Positions 17,542 through 26,789 are shown, counted from the first letter of the stretch. The stretch is DNA of 52,923 nucleotides from Phycisphaerae bacterium (GCA_029260215.1 JAJDDQ010000029.1:1-52923), one strand, 5' to 3'. The notes: generated by a model from the sequence alone, not told the origin. Translations and numbers: made by a program.

Positions 17542-17605
17542 AGTTGAAATCGTCAACAGTGCGATACGCGGCCACACGCCCCGAGCGTTTCGCAAATTGG
17601 CTGGG

Positions 17606-18361
17606 TCAGAGACGGCTCGCGATAGCTTGTGCGAGGGGGCTGACCATCAGGGGCACGACTTTCTCCGCCGCCAGCTCGACCGCCCGATCATACAGGCTGG
17701 CTGCCACATCGGTGAGCGAGCCTTCCTGATCATCGAGCCAGTACTTGCGCAGCGTCAGGTAGACGCTCAGCGCCTGTCGTTCAAACTCAGCCGTGCGCAC
17801 CTCGAAAGTCGTCGTGCGGGATTTGGTCTCGATGTAGGCCTGCAAGTCGCATTCCTCGGTCAGACCGATGCCGAAATACGGCTGGGAGTCGATCACGTGG
17901 CGGGCATCATCGCCGAGCAGAAACCCGCTGAGCGGATGATCGGCGAAGAGCGTTTCAGCCACCAGTTCGTCGTGATTCCCCTGATATTCGAGATCGAATC
18001 CGAAGACGACTTCCAAATGGTCGTAGTCGATGTCACTGAAGGTCAAGTGGTACGGCGCCTGTTCGAGCACGATGTCCGACATCGCCTTGGCTGTCGCGAC
18101 ATCCGGCGGGCCGAAATGCCCGAACCGCAGGCTGTTGGGCTCAAGTCGCAACCACCTTCGCGAGATGCCAGCCCCCGGATCCTCTTCGAGGATCAGGCAG
18201 CCGTCTTCGCGACGGCGAAACTTGGACAGCTTTGGAAATTCCTTGCGAATGCGCTCGAAAAAATGCAGCACGGTCTCGCGCTCAAGCGGCAGGTCCAGCT
18301 TGAGAAACAGCCTCGTAGTGATGCAAAAATCGTCGCAAACGTCGCCGAACCCGGCATTCAT
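17606..18361 (-). CDS. conserved protein of unknown function
   Basis: 251 residues, start ATG 18361 with GAGG 8 bases upstream. No signal peptide, no membrane segment, acidic and apparently cytoplasmic. It is alpha/beta in character: an N-terminal strand TTRLFLKLDLPL, a charged helix with EFPKLSKFRRRED, then RRWLRLEPNSLRFGHF, and helices toward the C-terminus (YLTLRKYWLDDQEGSL). I recognise no catalytic motif. The strand-line-helix order vaguely recalls TIGR04255-type proteins such as the one at 46371-47180, but there is no clear shared motif. It follows gatB upstream on the same strand with a 64-bp gap, so co-transcription (this gene first) is possible. Confidence 0.75.
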   Translation of the reverse strand: MNAGFGDVCDDFCITTRLFLKLDLPLERETVLHFFERIRKEFPKLSKFRRREDGCLILEEDPGAGISRRWLRLEPNSLRFGHFGPPDVATAKAMSDIVLEQAPYHLTFSDIDYDHLEVVFGFDLEYQGNHDELVAETLFADHPLSGFLLGDDARHVIDSQPYFGIGLTEECDLQAYIETKSRTTTFEVRTAEFERQALSVYLTLRKYWLDDQEGSLTDVAASLYDRAVELAAEKVVPLMVSPLAQAIASRL

Positions 18362-18503
18362 GGGCGAACCTCAGCAAAGACGGTTGTGGTACAGCTTCTT
18401 TTTTACCATTATGATCCACGCTTCGGTGCGAAGCAACCGATAATCCAAAGACCGCACGCGACGCCGAAAACGTGATAACACCCTGAACGATCAGGAGTTG
18501 CAG

Positions 18504-19271
18504 ATGACCGCAATCGTATCGCCGACCACGACCGAACGCACCCTTCGTACGATAGGCCTGCTCGCCCTGTTCGGCTTCTTCAGTGGTTGGTTCCTTTACG
18601 ACGCGACGGTCGGCTACCCGCACAAAAATCTCAAGAAAGCGGTCGAGGTGCTCGATCCCGTACCCGACGAGCTGCCGCCCATCAACGAACGCGTCACATC
18701 CAAAAACATCGCCGCGTTGATTCCCAAACAGGGCGAACCGACGCCGATGTCGGAATTCGTCGAAAAAATCGGCGAGCCGGGTTGGAAGAACGAAGCAGGC
18801 GACAGTGCTTATTACTTCGGTCCCGGCGGGCGTCTCCGTTTGGGGCTTGTGGGCGAACGGGTTGTACGGGCGGAATTCACCGAAGGCGTACATACCGAAA
18901 TGGATTTGAGTTTCCAGAAAGTGCTCGGCGGAATGCTCGTGCCGCTCACGCTCGTCATGCTGTTGCAGCTCGTGCGTGTCGTGACGACGCGCGTGGAACT
19001 CAGCGACGCCGGCCTGAAAGTGCGTGGTCGCAGCCCGATCCCGTTCGACGCTATGCAAAACTTCGACGCGACAAATTACAAGAAAAAGGGTTGGCTGGAG
19101 TTGGCCTACCAGGATGGTGACCGAACCAGGACCGTTCGGTTGGACGATTACGTCATTCGAGAATTCAGACCCATCGTTGCGGAAATCTGCGCACGATGCG
19201 GATTCGATGATCCCTTGCCGCAACAACAAAGCGAAGTCGCACAAGCCGACTCAGCCTCAAGCGCGGGATGA
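18504..19271 (+). CDS. inner-membrane protein of unknown function with two transmembrane segments
   Basis: 255 residues from ATG 18504, with CAGGAG 6 bases before it. One transmembrane helix lies near the N-terminus (about residues 17-34, GLLALFGFFSGWFLYDAT) and another in the middle (about 150-170, LGGMLVPLTLVMLLQLVRVV). Between them is a ~110-residue soluble segment, PTPMSEFVEKIGEPGWKNEA, which may bind a ligand. After the second helix a beta-rich domain (LSDAGLKVRGRSPIPFDAMQ) looks like the bacterial PH-like domains that follow membrane segments. Function unknown. It is divergent from the upstream gene, and its end overlaps the end of aroK by 15 bp, tail to tail. Confidence 0.75.
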   Translation: MTAIVSPTTTERTLRTIGLLALFGFFSGWFLYDATVGYPHKNLKKAVEVLDPVPDELPPINERVTSKNIAALIPKQGEPTPMSEFVEKIGEPGWKNEAGDSAYYFGPGGRLRLGLVGERVVRAEFTEGVHTEMDLSFQKVLGGMLVPLTLVMLLQLVRVVTTRVELSDAGLKVRGRSPIPFDAMQNFDATNYKKKGWLELAYQDGDRTRTVRLDDYVIREFRPIVAEICARCGFDDPLPQQQSEVAQADSASSAG

Positions 19272-19796
19272 CTCACGGCGGGCGATTTCCGAGGCGATGT
19301 CCTCCGGAGTCCGCCCTTCAGTCTCGACGATGATGTTGGCGGCTGCGTTGTAGAGAGGCTCGCGGCGGACGAGAACCGCCTTCACTTCCTCCAGTCCGTC
19401 AAGCTTGGTCAGCGCAGGGCGCGTTCGCGACGACGACGCATCAGTTTCGATGCGTTTGTGCAATTCCTCGGCCGAACACTTCAGCCAAACCGTCCAGCCG
19501 GTTGCTTTCAGGCGACACGTGTTCTCCGCGCGTTCCACCGCGCCGCCGCCCACGCTGATAATCGTGCGCGTGACAGTCGCAGCCCGTTCGATCGCAGCCG
19601 TCTCGCGCTTGCGAAAACCGGCTTCGCCTTCGCGGGCGAAGATGTCCGCCACGCAAGCCCCAGCTTCACGGGCGATTTCCGCATCCGTATCGATGAACGC
19701 CCGCCCCAACCGATCAGCCAACACTCGCCCTACCGTCGTCTTGCCGCTACCGCGGAAACCGATGAGGATGATGTTCGATGCGGGCTGATGCGTCAT
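19257..19796 (-). CDS. aroK: shikimate kinase
   Basis: 179 residues, standard length. Walker A is GFRGSGKTTVGR (residues ~13-24), followed by the shikimate-binding FIDTDAEI (D34/D36 region) and FRKRE, and SVGGGAV, a strong shikimate kinase signature. The lid is around SSSRTRPAL, with the conserved Arg. It phosphorylates shikimate at the 3-hydroxyl using ATP, in the cytoplasm. Its ATG overlaps the stop of aroDE by 4 bases, so the three consecutive activities (dehydratase, dehydrogenase, kinase) are translated from one mRNA. Confidence 0.96.
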   Translation of the reverse strand: MTHQPASNIILIGFRGSGKTTVGRVLADRLGRAFIDTDAEIAREAGACVADIFAREGEAGFRKRETAAIERAATVTRTIISVGGGAVERAENTCRLKATGWTVWLKCSAEELHKRIETDASSSRTRPALTKLDGLEEVKAVLVRREPLYNAAANIIVETEGRTPEDIASEIARRESSRA

Positions 19797-21337
19797 GGTC
19801 GCGCGTCCAGAGATTCCGATACGATTTCCGCGAACTGTTCCACATCGGCCATCTGCTGAGTCCAGTACTCGAACTGCATCGCAGCCTGCCGAACGTACAT
19901 ACCCACGCCGCGAACACAGCGACCGCCGGCGGCAGCAGCTTCGCGAAGGAGTCGCGTTTCGGCTGGCTTGTAGACCGAATCCATCACCATGACGCCGGAA
20001 CGCAATGCATCTGTGGGCATGGGGGATTCCGCATCGTCGGGTTGCATGCCGATGCTCGTGCAGTTGATGAGAATTTCACCGGTCGCCGCCGCGCGATCCT
20101 CCCACGGACGCGCGTCGCACTCGAACGCATCCGCCAGAGCCTGCGCACGCGATGCGTCGCGGTTGAAAATCGTCACACGCGCACCGCAGTCCACCAAGCC
20201 CGCCACCATCGCCCGTGCTACACCGCCCGCACCGAGCACATCGACGGGGACATCCTCAAGACTCGCGTCTTCATCGCCCAGTTCCGCCATGAGCGTTTCG
20301 ACGGCTGCGTCGCAATCAGTGTTGCAGCCGCAAACCTCGCCGTCCTCGAAACGCAGGGTGTTGGCTGCCCCTATGATGTCCGCCGGAGGATCGACGTGTT
20401 CACCGATGTATTCAAGAGCGTGTTCCTTGTGCGGCGACGTCACGCTGAACCCGCGCACGTCAAGCCACTCGCGATCGCGACAACCGTCGATGAACGCGTT
20501 GAATTCTTCCGATGTCGATCCGACGAGAAACGGCAGATAGACCGCGTTGATCTTCGATTCCGCGAACACGCGATTGAACAGGTCAGACCCCGCTGACTGC
20601 GCCACCGGATTCCCAATCAAGCCGTAGACTTCCGTGGCTTCGTCGATTTTGTCGAATCGGAATCGTCCGATCATTTCGTCCAGCGTCAGTTGCCCGGGCG
20701 CGACGGTCGCATCGCCCGCAACGGCTGCATAGCTCGCGTAGGCGTTACACTTGGGCGCGAGCGTGCGCGAAGGCTGCCCCGCCTCCCCCATGCAGATTGC
20801 GATCGTCCGATCGGGAAACTCCTGCCAGAGATCGAACGCATCGAAATTGTCCGAGATCGACGTCGCAGGCCAGGCGATTTTGACGGCGGTCGCTTCCGGC
20901 ACGTCGTGCATACGGCCTGCGAGTTCGTGCAGATCGTCGGGCCGACCTTGAAAATCGTGATGCGAAAGTATCAGCGCGGGCGCGGAAACGCGCGCGTCGC
21001 GCAAAATTGCAAGCAGGTCGCTCCGGGCCGGCGATGAACGCTCCCAGTCCACGAATTCAAAGTCGATAAACCCCGCACCGCCGCGTGCAGCCCTGATTAA
21101 AATCGCCGCACGATGCTCCGCCGCCTCGCGAGAAAGCCCGCCCTGATGCACCGGGCGGCAGGTCGCCAGCCACTGCCCCACGGGCAGCCTCTTGGCCAGG
21201 TCTTCGACGGATTCCCCCGTACGCAGACCGTCCAAACGCACCTCGACCACGTCCGCCCCGCCGTCGAACGCCTCCGCCGACCGTGCCGCCACACGGTCCG
21301 CCGTCTCCTCAAGAATGCTCGCAATCAACATCGTCAT
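19793..21337 (-). CDS. aroDE: bifunctional type I 3-dehydroquinate dehydratase / shikimate dehydrogenase
   Basis: 514 residues, start ATG 21337 with GGAG 7 bases upstream. Residues ~1-225 are the type I dehydratase: VEVRLDGL, the catalytic His127 in LSHHDF, and the Schiff-base Lys153 in AVKIAW. Residues ~238-510 are the dehydrogenase: plant-like GFSVTSPHKE with catalytic Lys304, GAANTL, GCNTD with Asp341, and Rossmann VLGAGGVARAMV. This fusion order is that of plant and chlamydial enzymes. The shikimate-binding motif, normally GxPxxHSxSPxxHN, reads GNPVAQSAGSDLFN: the second Ser and both His are replaced. The first Ser (S248) remains. The dehydrogenase may therefore be altered in affinity or substrate. 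Confidence 0.93.
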   Translation of the reverse strand: MTMLIASILEETADRVAARSAEAFDGGADVVEVRLDGLRTGESVEDLAKRLPVGQWLATCRPVHQGGLSREAAEHRAAILIRAARGGAGFIDFEFVDWERSSPARSDLLAILRDARVSAPALILSHHDFQGRPDDLHELAGRMHDVPEATAVKIAWPATSISDNFDAFDLWQEFPDRTIAICMGEAGQPSRTLAPKCNAYASYAAVAGDATVAPGQLTLDEMIGRFRFDKIDEATEVYGLIGNPVAQSAGSDLFNRVFAESKINAVYLPFLVGSTSEEFNAFIDGCRDREWLDVRGFSVTSPHKEHALEYIGEHVDPPADIIGAANTLRFEDGEVCGCNTDCDAAVETLMAELGDEDASLEDVPVDVLGAGGVARAMVAGLVDCGARVTIFNRDASRAQALADAFECDARPWEDRAAATGEILINCTSIGMQPDDAESPMPTDALRSGVMVMDSVYKPAETRLLREAAAAGGRCVRGVGMYVRQAAMQFEYWTQQMADVEQFAEIVSESLDARP

Positions 21338-21396
21338 GGTTTGCTCCGATTTATTCGTTGCGGCATGTTACCATCGTGGCGGATGAACGCATCCGC

Positions 21397-21402
21397 TATA
21401 AT
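21397..21402 (+). promoter_or_regulatory. -10 element for the 21447 gene
   Basis: A perfect TATAAT lies 45 bp before the ATG at 21447 in the 109-bp divergent gap. The -35 region is poor. It is the only consensus -10 box in the gap. Confidence 0.4.
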
Positions 21403-21446
21403 ACTCATCGGAGTCGGTTCGCGGGGAACCGGCTGGAGCGTGCTTG

Positions 21447-22709
21447 ATGAAACTGATTCTTCGGACAATCGCGTGCCTGATTCCGTGCGTAGCCGCCGGC
21501 GCTCAGCCGAACGACCGCCCGTTTGTGCAGCAGTCGTTCAAATCGGCCCGAAGCATCGCGAAGCGAGAGGGCAAGATCGTTTTCGTGAGCTTTTACACCG
21601 GCTGGTGTGCCTATTGCAGGCAACTCAACAAGACGACCTATACAGACGATCGCGTCATTGGATGGCTGAGCGAAAACACGGTACCCATCAAGGTCAACGC
21701 TGAGGTTCAGGCCGACTTGGCGCGAAGATTTCGGGTCAGCACCTATCCCACCATGATTTTCGCCCAACCCGACGGCAGCGAGATTTCCCGAATTACCGGG
21801 TACGTGACGACCGACGTGTTTCTCGAAACCGCGCGCCGCGTCGGCGAGCTTGCCCGTTTGCTGCCGAATAAGAATTCGCGCGATCCGCGCTCGCGCCGCG
21901 ACAATGCCATGGCGCTTGTCGCTGCCCGACGCTTTCCTTCCGCGCTGAGCGAATTGTTGTGGTGTTACGATCAGGGCGCATCGCACGATCCCTCATTCGC
22001 GGGGGCGGAGCGATCGCAAGTTCTGACATGGATCACGGAGCTGTCTGACCACCATCCGCCCGCCCGGCCAGCCATGATTCTCCGACGCGACGCTATTCGC
22101 GACGAAATCCTTCGAGGCCGAAGCGGTTTCTTCGGCGTGCTCGATTTTTCGATTCTCAACAAGCATCTCGGGCGGGCGGACGACACGCTCGCCGTCTACG
22201 ATCAGCTTCGCACGTCGCACCCCGATTGGCCGACGGTGTCGCTACTGAGACGTCGCGTCTTCGACCAGCTTCGATCCGCCCGACGCTACGAAGAGATCGT
22301 CCGAAGCGAAGACATAGACCGCAAGGTGTCCGCTATTTTCAAGCGATTCGCGAATACATCGTCGCGGATTCCAGCCGCCATCACCGGTACCGAGCGTGCG
22401 TCATTAATCGCAGTGCAGCGGCGGACCGCGATCAACGAAATATCCGCCTACTACGAAGTGCTGCTCGGTGCGGGAGAGTCCGCTGAAGCGAAAGGATTGG
22501 CTGATCGAATCCTGGAGACGGACGCGTCCTCCGAAACCTACCTCGCGCTGGCCAGCGCGGGCTTGCGATCCGGTCGCCCAACGCCCGCGAATTTACAACA
22601 CGCTCGGCAGGCGAAATCACTCAGCCAAGACGAAAGCGACGTTCTGCGCATGACCATTCAGCAGTTGGAATCCCGGTTCGGCGGGAACGGTCAGGTTGAA
22701 TCTCCATAG
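21447..22709 (+). CDS. secreted thioredoxin-like protein with helical repeat region
   Basis: 420 residues from ATG 21447 (a TTG three bases earlier is in frame). A signal peptide MKLILRTIACLIPCVAAGAQ is followed by a thioredoxin-fold domain, residues ~28-135. The redox motif WCAYC has Cys54 and Cys57, and the cis-Pro loop is STYPTMIF. The fold resembles the periplasmic DsbD-gamma/thioredoxin-7 group, which keeps other thiol proteins reduced or acts in cytochrome c maturation. Residues ~150-420 are helical and TPR-like (ADDTLAVYDQLRTSHPDWPT, SAEAKGLADRILETDASSET), a likely protein-docking part. It is a single gene transcribed away from aroDE. Confidence 0.82.
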   Translation: MKLILRTIACLIPCVAAGAQPNDRPFVQQSFKSARSIAKREGKIVFVSFYTGWCAYCRQLNKTTYTDDRVIGWLSENTVPIKVNAEVQADLARRFRVSTYPTMIFAQPDGSEISRITGYVTTDVFLETARRVGELARLLPNKNSRDPRSRRDNAMALVAARRFPSALSELLWCYDQGASHDPSFAGAERSQVLTWITELSDHHPPARPAMILRRDAIRDEILRGRSGFFGVLDFSILNKHLGRADDTLAVYDQLRTSHPDWPTVSLLRRRVFDQLRSARRYEEIVRSEDIDRKVSAIFKRFANTSSRIPAAITGTERASLIAVQRRTAINEISAYYEVLLGAGESAEAKGLADRILETDASSETYLALASAGLRSGRPTPANLQHARQAKSLSQDESDVLRMTIQQLESRFGGNGQVESP

Positions 22710-22863
22710 AGACTCTCGCATCATCGACCGAAATTTCCGACATGAGATCACGCGCAGACCCAGGGCGATGAGGTTTACACGCCACCGGGCGCGACCATAA
22801 TTGCAACCGTCGCAATCTGCGGCAACGAGTTTATCAACAGTACGGAAGCCAAGCTGCGAAACC

Positions 22864-23679
22864 ATGCCGAAACCTCGCAAACAGTCCGTCGAACGCTACC
22901 ACGATCGCGTCGCGCACAACTACGATCACAGCTACGACGATGCCTATTGGCAGTGGCATGACGCGATCACGTGGGAACACATCAAAGCCAACCTGCCGGG
23001 CGATCAGCGGGCACCCGTGCTGGACCTCGGCTGCGGGACGGGCAAGTGGGGCGTCAAGCTTTCAAGAAGCGGATTCACCGTGACGTGCGTCGATATCAGT
23101 CGCGCCATGGTCGATCGAGCCGCCGCCAAGCTTGAGGAATCTGGCGACGAACGGGCGACGTGTGTGCAGGCTGACCTGTGCGATCTGTCGGAACTGCCGG
23201 CTGACCACTTCGCGCTGGCAGTGGCGATGGGCGATCCCATTGGTTGCACGAAGTCGCCCCCGAAGGCGCTCAAGGAAATCCGCCGCGTCTTACGCCCCGA
23301 CGGCATTTTGGTGGCCACCTTCGACAACAAGCTCAGTGCGCTGGACTACTACTTGCACAAGTCCGACCCGTCGGTCATGGAGGAGTTTTTGCGTCGGGGC
23401 CAAACGCGCTGGCTGACGCGCGACCGCGAGGAGCAGTTCCCTATCCACACCTACACGCCGGCGGAAGTGCGCAAGCTGCTGTCCAAGGCGGGTTTCAGTG
23501 TGCTCGACATGATCGGCAAGGTGGTACTGCCCATGCGACGCTACCGTCACATTCTGGAAGAGTCACAAGCGCGCAGGCGGTGGATGAAAATCGAGAAAAC
23601 GCTTCATCGCGACCCGGCTGCGATCGGCAGAGCGTCGCATATTCAGGTGGCAGCCAAGGTTGCGTCCGGCGATGAGTAG
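22864..23679 (+). CDS. class I SAM-dependent methyltransferase
   Basis: 271 residues from ATG 22864; an in-frame TTG at 22801 would add a 21-residue leader without family support. Motif I is VLDLGCGTGKWGVKLS (about residues 48-63), then CVDISRAMVDRA (motif II with the acidic ribose-binding Asp) and the late motif RVLRPDGILVATFDN. These define a UbiE/COQ5-like Methyltransf_11 fold. The substrate cannot be predicted; the N-terminal YHDRVAHNYDHSYDD region is typical of small-molecule methyltransferases. It has no close partner: the next genes converge on it across a 175-bp gap in which nothing clear was seen. Confidence 0.88.
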   Translation: MPKPRKQSVERYHDRVAHNYDHSYDDAYWQWHDAITWEHIKANLPGDQRAPVLDLGCGTGKWGVKLSRSGFTVTCVDISRAMVDRAAAKLEESGDERATCVQADLCDLSELPADHFALAVAMGDPIGCTKSPPKALKEIRRVLRPDGILVATFDNKLSALDYYLHKSDPSVMEEFLRRGQTRWLTRDREEQFPIHTYTPAEVRKLLSKAGFSVLDMIGKVVLPMRRYRHILEESQARRRWMKIEKTLHRDPAAIGRASHIQVAAKVASGDE

Positions 23680-23854
23680 CACATAGCCAACTCTGCTCTG
23701 ACAGGATTCGTCCACTCTTTCGGTGCCGCGACCGTAGAGCGGTTTCCCGAGCAATAGCAGACGGCCATCGCACGTTTGCGGTTCAGATAAGACGCCCTGA
23801 TACGCTCTGAGAGAATGTCTGTGATGGCTGTAGTTTGTAGAGTGGGTACAACGA

Positions 23855-24697
23855 CTACGCTGCGAGGAACGACCACAACAGCACAGTCACACCTAGCGGC
23901 CAGCAGTAGTAGGCGAAATACTGAATCTTGTCGCGCACGACCAGTCCCATCAGAACACGCAGCGCGATCGCCCCGCTCACGAACGAAACAGTCGCACCGG
24001 CAAGCGTCGGCCCCCAGATGATTGTTCCCAATTGCTCCGCGGGAAGGTCGAACGTGTCCTTCAGTTTGATCAGCCCCGCGCCGACGATCGGTGGCACGGC
24101 GATAAGGAAACTGAATTCGGCAGCCCACCGCCTTTTGATACCCAGCATCATGGCTGTGCAGATCGTCGACCCGCTGCGCGAGATGCCCGGCAAGATCGCA
24201 CAACCCTGTGCCAAACCGACAAGCCCCGCTCGCCACCAGCCGATCCGCCGCCATCCTCTTCGAGGTCGGGGCAGTCTGCCCACGGCAAAAAGCAGCGCAC
24301 CCGTAACCAGCAGTCCAAACCCGGTCGAACCCATTGAGTCAAACGCGCTCTCGAACTCGTCCTTGAACGCCAAGCCGATAACGGCGGTCGGTACGCATGC
24401 GATCATTCCCAGGCACGCAACCATGACAGCCGTTCGCCGACCGGCAAACCCCGGACGCAGTTCAGCCGCCAGCCGCCGTGCAAATCGCAGAAACGTACCG
24501 GAAAAAACGACAAAAACCGCCAGCAACGTGCCGAAGTGTGCGACGACGTCGAACAACAGCATAGCCGGTGAATCGCCGGGCAGCCCAAGCATTTCCTGCG
24601 TGATAACCAGATGCCCGCTGCTGCTGACCGGCAGGAATTCCGTAACGCCCTGCACAAAACCCAGCACCGCCGCCTGGAAATAGGTGAGATCCGCCAC
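23855..24697 (-). CDS. uppP: undecaprenyl-diphosphate phosphatase
   Basis: 280 residues, about eight transmembrane helices. Both family signatures are present: QGVTEFLPVSSSGHLVI near residues 15-31, and LPGISRSGSTI near 166-176, carrying the catalytic Glu, Ser and Arg. It dephosphorylates undecaprenyl diphosphate to recycle the lipid carrier for peptidoglycan and other envelope polymers, and overexpression of the family gives bacitracin tolerance. It starts at GTG 24697 inside the stop of pgsA (TAGTG overlap), so it is translationally coupled in a rimO-pgsA-uppP operon. Confidence 0.96.
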   Translation of the reverse strand: MADLTYFQAAVLGFVQGVTEFLPVSSSGHLVITQEMLGLPGDSPAMLLFDVVAHFGTLLAVFVVFSGTFLRFARRLAAELRPGFAGRRTAVMVACLGMIACVPTAVIGLAFKDEFESAFDSMGSTGFGLLVTGALLFAVGRLPRPRRGWRRIGWWRAGLVGLAQGCAILPGISRSGSTICTAMMLGIKRRWAAEFSFLIAVPPIVGAGLIKLKDTFDLPAEQLGTIIWGPTLAGATVSFVSGAIALRVLMGLVVRDKIQYFAYYCWPLGVTVLLWSFLAA

Positions 24698-25305
24698 TAC
24701 TTAGGCGCTTCCGAAAACAGTGATCGGGCTTTGATGATGTACGTGGCCAGCGACGCCGCAGTGATCGCGACCGTCGCCCAGACAAACACCTGCGGAACAA
24801 TACCGAACCAGCCGGTGTCATCGGTTTGAAGATGGGCGGCAGCGATCAGCAGCAGGGCAATCGTCACCGACTGAATCCACATCTTGGCTTTGCCGACATA
24901 CTCCGCCCCGAATTGTACGCCGCGCGATTCCGAAAAACCGCGAAGCCCGGTTACCAGCAACTCACGCCCCAGAATGACGACCACCATCCACGGCTTCAAT
25001 TCGGTCACGTTTCGGCCTGTCGCATCGCAAAACGCAGGGCCTGCGAGAATGATGAACGATCCGCAGACGAGGACTTTGTCCACGAACGGATCGAGAATGC
25101 GCCCGAGGGCGGTCACCTCGTTTCGCTTGCGCGCGTAATACCCGTCGAGCCAATCGGTGGCGGCGGCTACGATGAACATCGCCAGCCCGATGTCAAGCAA
25201 CAGCGGCGACGGGTCGCGCTGCGAGTATTGGCCTAGCGTCACAAAAAAAATGATCGCCAGCGCCAATCTTGCGAGTGTAATCTGGTTGGGCAGGTTCACC
25301 ATCAT
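24697..25305 (-). CDS. pgsA: CDP-diacylglycerol-glycerol-3-phosphate 3-phosphatidyltransferase
   Basis: 202 residues with four or more transmembrane helices. The CDP-alcohol phosphotransferase signature is complete: DWLDGYYARKRNEV then GRILDPFVDK, that is D54-G55-x2-A58-R59-x8-G68-x3-D72-x3-D76. It makes phosphatidylglycerol phosphate in the inner membrane, the first step to phosphatidylglycerol and cardiolipin. A related phosphatidyltransferase using another alcohol is possible, but LPNQITLARL at the N-terminus favours PgsA. It begins 3 bp after the rimO stop and its stop overlaps the uppP start. Confidence 0.93.
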   Translation of the reverse strand: MMVNLPNQITLARLALAIIFFVTLGQYSQRDPSPLLLDIGLAMFIVAAATDWLDGYYARKRNEVTALGRILDPFVDKVLVCGSFIILAGPAFCDATGRNVTELKPWMVVVILGRELLVTGLRGFSESRGVQFGAEYVGKAKMWIQSVTIALLLIAAAHLQTDDTGWFGIVPQVFVWATVAITAASLATYIIKARSLFSEAPK

Positions 25306-25308
25306 GGA

Positions 25309-26667
25309 TCACAAGACGGGCAGCGAGACACGCGTGGGAACAGCCACCAGATCGTAATCGGAGCGGGCTGTGCAGCGAACCTCGACGAACGATCCCGCAG
25401 AAATATCGGGATCCTGAACCCACGTCACGCTGTCCACCATCGGTGCCTGCCCTCCATGTCGTGCGGCCGCGACTCCGTCCGAAGAGGGAGCGTCCACCAG
25501 CACGGTCATCGTTTGGCCTACCATTTCGTCGGCGCGATCGAACGCGACTTGCTGTTGCACGGTCATGAGTGTATCGACGCGCTCGGTCTTGATCTTGTCG
25601 TCAATCTGATTCTGCATGCGCCCCGACGGCGTTTCCGCCTCCAGCGAATACGGAAACACACCGAGCGCGTCGAATCTGAACGCTTCGACAAAATCGACCA
25701 GCTCCCGAAATTCCTCGTCGGTCTCACCGGGGAATCCGGCGATCAGCGTCGTGCGAATATGCACGCCCGGAATGCGCTCGCGAAGTTTGGACAGCAGAGT
25801 CTCCGTTTCGCGGCGCGTCACCCGACGGTGCATAGCCTTGAGCATGCGGTCGTTGATGTGTTGTAACGGGATGTCGATGTACTTGACCACGCGATCGCAC
25901 TCGGCGATGGCGTCGATCATCGCGTCCGTGAATATGGAAGGGTAGACGTACATCAGCCTCAGCCATTCCAAACCGTCCACGGTATTCAATTCACGCAGCA
26001 GGTGGGCGAGCGTGTAGTCCTCGCCGAATTCCTGGCCATAGCTCGTGGTGTCCTGCCCGATGAGGCTGATTTCGACGGCACCGTCACCGACCAGTTCCCG
26101 CGCCTCAGCCATCACGATATTTGGCGGCTTGCAGTGCATCGGCCCGCGGATGGAGGGAATCGTGCAAAACGTGCATTTCTGGTTGCAACCCTCGCTGATG
26201 CGCAGGTAGGCGTAGTGTCGCGGCGTAAGGCGCAGACGGGTAAAGTCAAGCTGCACGTAGGGGTGGTAGTCGCCGAGGTACAAATCGCGTGTGCCGCTTT
26301 CGCCGGACTTTTTCGCAATGACGGCCCGCACGATATCGTCCCGATTGTTCACCCCGACCAAGGCGTCGATACCGTCAACCGCGTCCAGCAGAGACTGTTT
26401 GTCACGCTGGACCAAGCAACCCGCCACAACGACGCGCTTGCATCGGCCTGTCGTTTTCTGGGCCACCGCCTCCCGGATGCACGCGATCGCCTCAGTCCGA
26501 GAGGCTTCCAGGAAACCGCACGTGTTGATGACGATCGTATCGGCATCGGATTCGTCGTTGGTCAGCGCACAACCAGCCTCCGCCAGCTGCCCCAGCATCT
26601 TTTCGGAGTCTACAAGATTCTTGGCGCAGCCAAGGGCTACAAAGGCTACGGTGTTTTGCGTCGGCAT
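25309..26667 (-). CDS. rimO: ribosomal protein S12 methylthiotransferase
   Basis: 452 residues from ATG 26667; an in-frame start at 26700 would add 11 residues. The N-terminal UPF0004 domain has three iron-sulfur Cys (C14 in LGCAKNLVDSE, C50 in NTCGF, C84 in AGCL). The radical SAM motif is SEGCNQKCTFCTIPSIRG (C161, C165, C168), and IDIPLQHI and YPSIFTD are typical of RimO. The TRAM domain fills the C-terminal ~65 residues. It adds a methylthio group to an Asp of ribosomal protein S12. LGCAKN and RGPMHCKPP favour RimO over the tRNA enzyme MiaB. It heads the rimO-pgsA-uppP operon. Confidence 0.95.
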   Translation of the reverse strand: MPTQNTVAFVALGCAKNLVDSEKMLGQLAEAGCALTNDESDADTIVINTCGFLEASRTEAIACIREAVAQKTTGRCKRVVVAGCLVQRDKQSLLDAVDGIDALVGVNNRDDIVRAVIAKKSGESGTRDLYLGDYHPYVQLDFTRLRLTPRHYAYLRISEGCNQKCTFCTIPSIRGPMHCKPPNIVMAEARELVGDGAVEISLIGQDTTSYGQEFGEDYTLAHLLRELNTVDGLEWLRLMYVYPSIFTDAMIDAIAECDRVVKYIDIPLQHINDRMLKAMHRRVTRRETETLLSKLRERIPGVHIRTTLIAGFPGETDEEFRELVDFVEAFRFDALGVFPYSLEAETPSGRMQNQIDDKIKTERVDTLMTVQQQVAFDRADEMVGQTMTVLVDAPSSDGVAAARHGGQAPMVDSVTWVQDPDISAGSFVEVRCTARSDYDLVAVPTRVSLPVL

Positions 26668-26759
26668 TAAGTCACTTTCGCTAAGGAATCCAAACCCCAC
26701 GCATCATAATCTTCACCCAAGGCAAACGAAAGCGCCGCCGATAAGCCGGTGGCCAACCG

Positions 26760-26789
26760 TTGCAACATTCCCGCACCAGCGTCTACAAT
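26760..26789 (+). promoter_or_regulatory. sigma70-type promoter for groES-like operon
   Basis: TTGCAA (26760-26765), an 18-base spacer, and TACAAT (26784-26789), ending 28 bp before the ATG at 26818. No CIRCE-type operator (TTAGCACTC-N9-GAGTGCTAA) is present, so classic HrcA control of this GroES-like gene is not indicated. Confidence 0.5.
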
